A stretch of 64,000 nt of DNA, taken from contig OU744727.1 in NCBI GenBank assembly GCA_916613615.1, positions 14,702,093 to 14,766,092 on the forward strand, written 5' to 3'. The notes under the pieces were generated by a model. It ran no database searches, was not told where the DNA came from, and saw only the letters and a list, made by a program, of their open reading frames with translations. Of this stretch, positions 57,330 to 64,000 are shown piece after piece. Position numbers and translations under genes: made by a program. Every line of letters starts with the position of its first letter. Within the stretch, counting starts at the first letter, position 1. Source of the stretch: Steromphala cineraria (taxonomy: Eukaryota; Mollusca; Gastropoda; Trochida; Trochidae).

Positions 57330-58130
57330 AAAAAAGAGCCATTGGCTCTGTAGCTCATTAGGCTTCATCATCAACTATGATGTAGAGTGTGGCCAATGTG
57401 ATTCCCCCTTTGTAGAGGCCACTAGGGTCACCAATCGTAAAATTAAGTATATAGCAGTGTATAAAATAGATTGGAAATCTAGACTGTCCTGAACATTCAT
57501 TGGTCAATTCCTTTGGGAAATTTAAAAAGTAACCAGTCCTGGCAAAAAGTAGCCAGTTCAAGGACTGGTTGACGGGCAATATTTTAAACACTGCATATGT
57601 GGCCCTCATTAGGGGTCACAAGGCCACCAAAGCTACAATTCATAATCTTCACTAGTCAAGGAATCTGTACACAAAGTTTCAGCTTTCTAGGCCTCATGGT
57701 TCTGAAGAAGAAGATGAAAATAGGTTTTTAGGGCGTGGCATATGTGGCCCTTATTATGGGTTACAGGGCCACCAAAGCTACAATTTATAATCTTCACTAG
57801 TCAAGGAGTCTGTACACAAAGTTTCAGCTTTCTAGGCCTCATGGTTCTGGAGAAGAAGATGAAAATAGGTTTTTAGGGCGTGGCATATGTGGCCCTTATA
57901 AGGGGTCACAGGGCCACCAAAGCTACAATTTATAATCTTCACTAGTCAAGGAGTCTGTACACAAAGTTTCAGCTTTCTAGGCCTCATGGTTCTGGAGAAG
58001 AGATGAAAATAGGTTTTTAGGGCGTGGCATATGTGGCCCTTATTAGGGACCACAGGGCCACCAAAGCTACAATTTATAATCTTCACTAGTCAAGGAGTCT
58101 GTACACAAAGTTTCACATTACCAGCTTTTA
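57330..58130. repeat. 145-bp tandem repeat, about three and a half units
   Basis: CCACCAAAGCTACAAT recurs at 57624, 57769, 57914 and 58058. Units include TTTCAGCTTTCTAGGCCTCA and TTTTTAGGGCGTGGC. The left part (GAGCCATTGGCTCTGTAGCT) matches 49709. Non-coding. Confidence 0.9.
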
Positions 58131-58701
58131 TACTCACCCCCTTTTGCGCATGCGCGAGAATCTTACCGGATAGAGAAATAAGTTTGTAGATGATTACTGT
58201 AGGAGTTGGTCTTTAGACTCATGTCACTAAATAACCCTTGCAACTACCCAACATTCAAGATTCAAAGTATAAAGATAAATATATGCTCTTAACGATGATA
58301 TTTTTCATTTTAATTTAAATTAAGATGTGTTTTTGTTCCTGGTCGTTTATACAAATTTCATTTCCAAATACATTTCTGCCCTTACAAACATGTATATCAT
58401 GATCAGATCTTGCTGAACAGGGTATCTTTGACAGGCAAAATAAAATATTTCTAATTATGTGTTCCAAAATTCAAGGTTAGCGATAAAGTGACGAAATTCT
58501 CTTCTTTACAGAAATATATTCAAAATTCCTTAAACGCAATCACCTATTGTACCTGCAACTTTTGAAAATAGCGAAAAACTGGGGAATTCTGTGACATGCT
58601 TCGCTGATCACGAGTATATGCTTAAATGGTGGTAATTGGTAACAGCGGGATGTCTTTAATCATGTTTGCATCGTAATATAAGCTTGAAATGATTCCCTTC
58701 C
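58131..58701. other. Stretch without recognised features
   Basis: No gene or repeat end was recognised. Confidence 0.35.
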
Positions 58702-60040
58702 TTAGGGTGGCTTCACGCTGTCCCGATTTTGACCAACGACAGAAACACGAATTAGAAAATTTGAAATTCATACGATTTGACCCGAATATGGGTAAAGGCA
58801 GTCATAATCGCAGATACTTCTAATAAAGAGAGAAGGCAACACGATGTTTAAAGAATGAGCCACGACCACAAAACGAACTCAGTGCGAATGGATGCACGAT
58901 CGTAAAGGAGATTTAGCTTAGGTCGAGTTCGATTGGCCCGGAATTGATAACAATTGGTCTGGATTTGAATTTTTTACCCATGCGTAAAAGGTGGCTATGT
59001 GGTGAATTAGCAGCGGAATGCCAACACGTCTAAGATTGGAAGTGTGGCACAACGTAAGATAACCAGTAATGTTGTTAGAAATTTGATGTGGCCTCTGGGA
59101 ACATATTCAGGCAATGGACCTATAATATAATTTTCAACTGACTTGCTAGATGACAGTCGTTAACAACCGGAAATGATTCAAAGCTTTCGAACTCAGCCTT
59201 TACGAAGTCTGTACGACGACAACACGGTGGCAGCACGACGTCGTAACGGGACTACGATGCATATACGATGCCTCTAACCAGGTGCCAGTAAACATCACGT
59301 GACCTCTGGAAGTCAGCTGGAACGAGTATCATGGCTGCACAATTCGATTGTATTAAACCATCTTACGACTATTTATCATCCGGATATTTGTTTTATTCTT
59401 CTTGGGCATCATATGAACTTTTAAAAATCAACTTTGTCAGTAACCGGTGCCGTGTGCATCGAGAATGAATCGCAAAGTTACCGGGGCTACCGTGAATACA
59501 TCCTAATGCTTCGTTTTACAGTCGGTAGAGTTTTCATAGCTCCGGCAGCAAAATCGGAAGTGCAGGGACGTTTTTTGGTATGTCAAAAATATTCTGATAA
59601 TCTATGCGAATATACATTTTCTTGGTGCAATCGTGTCTCCATCTTGTCGTTCGTACGACAATAGCTACGAATCCGTGTCATCGTATTACCTTCGTGTGAT
59701 CATCTGTTTAATTTGGCGAGTTATACATGCAAATAAAATCGAATGACATCATCGTACTGATCGATAGACGAAGGCAATACGAACACAGCAAGAATTCACA
59801 CGACGGTACCTCGATAGCAATGCGAAGGGAAAGATGGATACACGGATGCAACACGAAAACGGCATGGTAAACAATTTGCTCACTTCCCCGGTGTTGCCCC
59901 CGAAGCCAGAAAAACTATTGCGGCGGCCAAAAGATGCATTTACGAATGGGCCGATTGCTTACGATCCTTTGCGAATTTGCATATTTTCAAATTCGTGTTT
60001 CCATCTTTGGTCAAATTCGGCTAAGTGTGAAGCGGCCTTT
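58702..60040. mobile_element. DNA element with about 80-bp diverged inverted ends
   Basis: The left end GGCTTCACGCTGTCCCGATT and the inverse of the right end (GCTTCACACTTAGCCGAATT) align for about 80 bp, including GAAACACGAATT and AAAAT. The interior has no transposase. Open frames at 59434-59664 and 59834-60143 have no recognised domain. Confidence 0.6.
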
Positions 60041-60810
60041 AGCCAAAGCAGGGAAGTATAATACAGGGAATCGTCACTCCCAGCTGATTGTACTCTATTT
60101 CTACTACGCGAGGCTTAGACAACTCGTCTCGATTATTAGCTGATCCAGGCTGGTCACGCTCCATCGCACATGGAGACTGGGCTCTGTTTTTTGCGCATAT
60201 GCGCGGTGTTGTGTAACCAGTTGCACAATGAAAACAACAATGCATTGTGGGTCTTCGCATCCTGACCTGACCTGACACAAGAATATTCAATTAGCTATTT
60301 TACGAATGGGACAAATTTACAAAAATAAATTTATAGAGATAGATGAATAATATCCTTTTAGAATAGTTGTAAATAGTTATTTCGATAAAAACTATTCAGC
60401 AAGTGAACCTCTCGTACTTATCTATCTAAACAGCGAGCACATCGGCCATTGTGTTTACAATAGAAACGAGCTTGAGTACTGCCTTAACTAGGACTCTAAA
60501 TTATCGTTGTACATTAGGAGGTAGTTTTTCAAAAATGTAGTTTTCCGACAGATGGATGTTTGCCTGATGGTATTTGCACTATATGGTTATTTAATATCTT
60601 TTCTGTAAGTGTTGTTATCGCTCTTTACTTACATAGGAAGAAGTAATACCTTAAAATCGTTTTACTGAGAAGAAAGTATTGACAATGAAAATTTTCCCCG
60701 ATAGATGGATGATTTCCTGTTGCACATTATTTGTAATCATAACCATTTTTATAGGCATGATCATATCAACCAGGGACTTTCATAACAACACCATACCTAC
60801 CTGTATTACA
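60041..60810. other. Stretch without recognised features
   Basis: No gene was recognised. Confidence 0.35.
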
Positions 60811-61530
60811 TAGAGAATACTAAACGACGTCCCGTTTCATAACATATTTATGAAACGAGTGAATGGGTTGGTATTTAACGAGCGAAAGCGAGTTAAATAC
60901 CTATACCATTCACGAGTTTCATAAAAATGTTATGAAACGGGACCGAGTTTAGTATTTTATTTATTACTTGCTTAATAACATCGTAAAAATACAAAGAAAG
61001 TCACCAACATGACTGTCGTGGCCGGCCCGCTGACATTATGACGTCATACTTAACAATTGTGACGTCATCATTACGTCACGTCATTCGGTCAGCGCGCGAT
61101 GTTATGACACATAGTGTAATAACATGATTGATTTATTAAACAGCAATATCTTCAACGGGAGAGTAATAAATAGAGAATACTAAACGACGTCCCGTTTCAT
61201 AACATATTTATGAAACGAGTGAATGGGTTGGTATTTAACGAGCGAAAGCGAGTTAAATACCTATACCATTCACGAGTTTCATAAAAATGTTATGAAACGG
61301 GACCGAGTTTAGTATTTTATGTATTACTTGCTTAATAACATCGTAAAAAAACAAAGAAAGTCGCCAACATGACTGTCGCGGCCGGCCCGCTGACATTATG
61401 ACGTCATACTTAACAATTGTGACGTCATCATTACGTCACGTCATTCGGCGTCAGCGCGCGATGTTATTACACAATGTGTAATAACATTGTAGATTTATTA
61501 AACAGCGATATCTTCAACGGGAGAGTAATA
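60811..61530. repeat. Tandem pair of 360-bp foldback units
   Basis: Two nearly identical units start at 60811 and 61171. Each opens with nested inverted repeats (GTCCCGTTTCATAACAT with inverse; GAAACGAGTGAATGG with near-inverse; GTATTTAAC with inverse) spanning about 115 nt. Two TGACGTCA sites and ATTACGTCACGTCA follow. Confidence 0.9.
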
Positions 61531-61765
61531 AAAAATCATACACAACGTTATCATTTCATTCATGTCTAAAGTCAATATTTTATTTCATGGTATAAAGATA
61601 CGCGTCATAGCTTGATCATCTTGTATATATATATTCACATATGAACAAAAACATTGCATCTTATAAATTGATTTACTTTATCAATGTTGGATATTCAGGC
61701 AATAACATATTTATGTCCATATCCATAATGCATATTTACATATCCTTTATTAGGAATACCATCAC

Positions 61766-61854
61766 CACTAGCGGATCCCGGGGGGGGGGTCCCGGGGGTC
61801 CTGACCCCCCCCTTTCAACACCCGCCCCCTTTCAAATCCATGTATAAGGTCCTG

Positions 61855-61886
<32 letters not shown>

Positions 61887-61947
61887 ACTGAGTGGAGAAA
61901 AATTATTTTGGGACCCCCCCCTTTCAAAAATCCTGGATCCGCCCTTG
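61766..61947. mobile_element. Short element with GCGGATCC inverted ends and poly-C interior
   Basis: CACTAGCGGATCCCGG at the left and TCCTGGATCCGCCCTTG at the right form inverted ends. The interior is C/G homopolymers. The CAGTGGCGGATCC-type end is common on non-autonomous hAT or P-like elements, as I recall. Confidence 0.6.
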
Positions 61948-62320
61948 ATCACATGTATTATATCCACATACAATAATTATATCCAAATACATTTGATTGA
62001 AATATGTATTTAAATGTAGGATATAGAAATAAATATAACCTCGATAGAATGTCGCATCAATATCAAATCAATCATATAAGGCTATAACATTGATATCATA
62101 TCCAAATTATAGTATCATATAAATTTATTCAGGCAATAACATGTAGAATATCACTATGTTGTGAAACATGATTGAAATTGTATGCAAGTTCAATTTTACA
62201 TTATGTATAATCAGGCCAGCTGAATGTTAATTTTTGAAATCAGAACACATGGGTACTGGGGGGAATAAGTGAAGACTATATTGTACTTTTAAGACTGATT
62301 TTACTGTAGCTCACTACGTA
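61948..62320. other. AT-rich stretch
   Basis: No gene was recognised. Confidence 0.35.
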
Positions 62321-62326
62321 GAACAT

Positions 62327-62674
62327 CCCATCCCCAGGTCGCACAGAAGAGCACTGGCTCAGTTTAGATGTGGAGTTGCCCCTATTAGAATTGAGACTGG
62401 CCGGTATGATGGCACTATTTTAAATGAAAGAGTGTGTCTATATTGTAAAGATGTGACTGAAGATGAGTATCATGTTTTATTGAAATGTCCATTGTATGAG
62501 TGTGAAAGATCTATTTTAATGAGAAAATGTCACGCGGAATGTGAGGATTTTATCAATTATACAAGTGACCAAAAGTTAAGATTTTTATTCTCCAGCCCTA
62601 ATGTATGTTTTATTGCGGCCAAAACCTGCCATTTTATTCTTTCTATACGCAAATCTTATATATATACATCCTAA
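62327..62674 (+). pseudogene. LINE ORF2 C-terminal fragment with CCHC-type zinc end
   Basis: The open plus-strand frame reads RSHRRALAQFRCGVAPIRIE, TGRYDGTILNERVC and then CLYCKDVTEDEYHVLLKCP with a stop at 62674. This arrangement (RRxLAQFRCG...C-x2-C...EDExHxLLxCP) is a typical non-LTR reverse transcriptase C-terminus. Reverse transcriptase motifs are absent upstream. An AT-rich 3' region and (TGTC)n near 62890 may be its 3' end. Confidence 0.65.
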
Positions 62675-62899
62675 TTTTAATTATTTATTCTTATAATTTA
62701 AATTTTTTGTAACTTGTAATTTCATATATCCATGTATATATATATATATATTTTATATATTTATATTGTATCTTTTTGTGCATTTTACCGATTTTAGTCT
62801 CTCATAACCCCTTATAAGGTGGCTCAACTTTTACTGTTTTGTATGTATTGTAAAATGTATATATATTGAGGTGAGACTTAAATAGTCTGTCTGTCTGTC

Positions 62900-63588
62900 T
62901 GGGATGACAATTTCTTCTTTCAGTAACACTGCTTCACTTCCGTCTCACTGTTGTGACAACGATACCACAAGGGAGGCTAGAGTAGAGCCGTGCTATTCCA
63001 TACAGGCGGCTAATTCCATACACCTTTAATAGTTTTCTTCGTAACGTCTCCCGTTTGTTTTGAAATTTGTATAAAATAATTCCCGTACAAGACAAAGCAG
63101 TTTTGAAAAATGCCTACTTATTAAGGTTTTAATTTTCTGTCAATCTTTTAATAAAAAATCGTGATTGGTTGAATAAGATTGGTCACGCCCATTTTTTTAC
63201 CCTGACCTTCATGATTATTGTCCGACTCTTGAAAACGTAATAGGAAAATATAAAAAGAAGTAATATTGGATTAAAAGGCCAGGTGTGGAAGGCGAAGGCG
63301 GACGTAGGAACAAGCGAGGGGAGAGCCTGCTCTCCGTTGGACCCTGAACAGACGAGACAGGTAGCGGCGATGATATGTTATTTTGACCACCCGAAGGTTG
63401 GAAGTAGCTTCTATTGGAAAATAGACAGCCTAGCAGCAGCAGCGACGAGCGAGGGATGGTCCTGCGTCCGCCCGAAACTTGCCACCGAGCACTAAAAGTG
63501 CTGGGCCATCCACACCGAACCAAAGTAGAATAAATATGTGATGTGTAAATTAATAAAAAATTAGGGACAAAGGAAGGGAAACCAGAAA
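62900..63588. other. Region downstream of the SGNH-like fragment
   Basis: GC-richer than its surroundings from 63270 to 63520, suggesting it belongs with the mobile-element fragment to its right. Open frames on both strands lack recognised domains. Confidence 0.35.
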
Positions 63589-64000
63589 TTAATAAAGGAG
63601 AACACAGCGGCGAATATCGCTTATAAAAATGTCTGTTGCCACGGGGGTTAGGTGGACCCCATCCCTCACGTAATGGTCCGTTGTTGGAAGGATGAGGTCG
63701 TGGCGAACCACTTCCCCATTAATGCCAGCCATCAGATTGGTTACCCTCCTGTTCAATTGCTTCCTGGCAAGTTCGATACGTTTTATGTCTCTTGCATACC
63801 ACCACGAACAACGTGGCAGCATGAACGACCACAGGAGTCTGGTGCGGGGGAGCCTGAGCCGGGTGTAGAGGATGTCCTCATTAATGCGGGCGAACAACTC
63901 TCGGCCGGTGATGACACCGAGATCGTTTGAGCCCAGATGCAGTAAAATCAACTTCGGGTGCCTGGCTGCGGTGGAGATCAGGTCCTCTATCGCTAGCCTA
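63589..64000 (-). pseudogene. SGNH/GDSL-hydrolase-like fragment (partial)
   Basis: The minus frame is open from the window edge to the stop at 63591-63589. It reads LILLHLGSNDLG (block III-like GxND), LWSFMLPRCSWW, a helix with ELARKQLNRRV, and RDGVHLTP (block V, D-x2-H). These are the later SGNH blocks; block I (GDS) would lie right of the window. Such domains are known in Ngaro/DIRS-type tyrosine-recombinase retroelements and in some CR1 LINEs, so this is more likely mobile DNA than a host esterase. It is higher in GC than the rest of the window. Confidence 0.5.

Noticed and set aside
63215..63523. Open frames on both strands beside the SGNH fragment
   Set aside because: No domain was recognised. 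Higher GC lengthens chance frames here.

Overview
This is eukaryotic, AT-rich, intron-bearing DNA, most likely from a mollusc. The evidence is tiny coding exons with GT-AG introns, tRNA-derived SINEs, L2-type LINE tails, Tc1 and mariner relics, many TTAA-ended MITE-like repeats and (ACTC)n-tailed retroposons. The last feature made me think of gastropods such as abalone, but that is recall and not something I could test. There are no bacterial-style operons, rRNAs, CRISPR arrays or intact long host reading frames.

The main host content is a tandem array of four paralogous genes on the minus strand. They encode small four-pass membrane proteins that resemble TMEM272. Their coding exons are 16, 39, 60 and 192 nt plus a final exon of 146-179 nt, so ORF-length filters miss them. 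Every intron is phase 1 with GT-AG ends, and exon sizes are identical between copies. Copy 1 (4521 down to 1510) shows only exons 1-3. Copy 2 (13151-8931), copy 3 (24243-17132) and copy 4 (50387-30383) have all five coding exons. Copies 2 and 3, with their upstream and downstream spacers, form a recent segmental duplication (about 5.0-14.0 kb against 14.0-25.1 kb). Copy 4 is more divergent and has a roughly 17.4-kb last intron full of mobile DNA.

The mobile DNA, left to right, is as follows. A Tc1-like element with intact ends lies in intron 2 of copy 1 (1701-3174). Mariner relics carrying a nested SINE lie in intron 3 of copies 2 and 3. A 2.5-kb hAT-like insertion splits the copy-3 mariner (19606-22136). 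TTAA-ended MITE families (here called A and B) fill the spacers. A truncated Tc1 lies at 31256-32152. A 156-bp tandem repeat sits inside a larger repeat (35285-38735). A minus-strand Ty3/Gypsy LTR retrotransposon (about 40095-47124) carries a ComEA-like helix-hairpin-helix at its gag N-terminus and a PHD-finger fragment after integrase. The right third (50-64 kb) has a TTAA element with a nested tRNA-SINE, LINE C-terminal fragments, tandem and foldback repeats, and at the edge an SGNH-hydrolase-like fragment of the kind seen in tyrosine-recombinase retroelements. At the extreme left edge is the first coding segment of a P-loop NTPase.

All gene models were read by eye from splice signals and paralogue comparison. 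Family names come from remembered motifs, not database searches.
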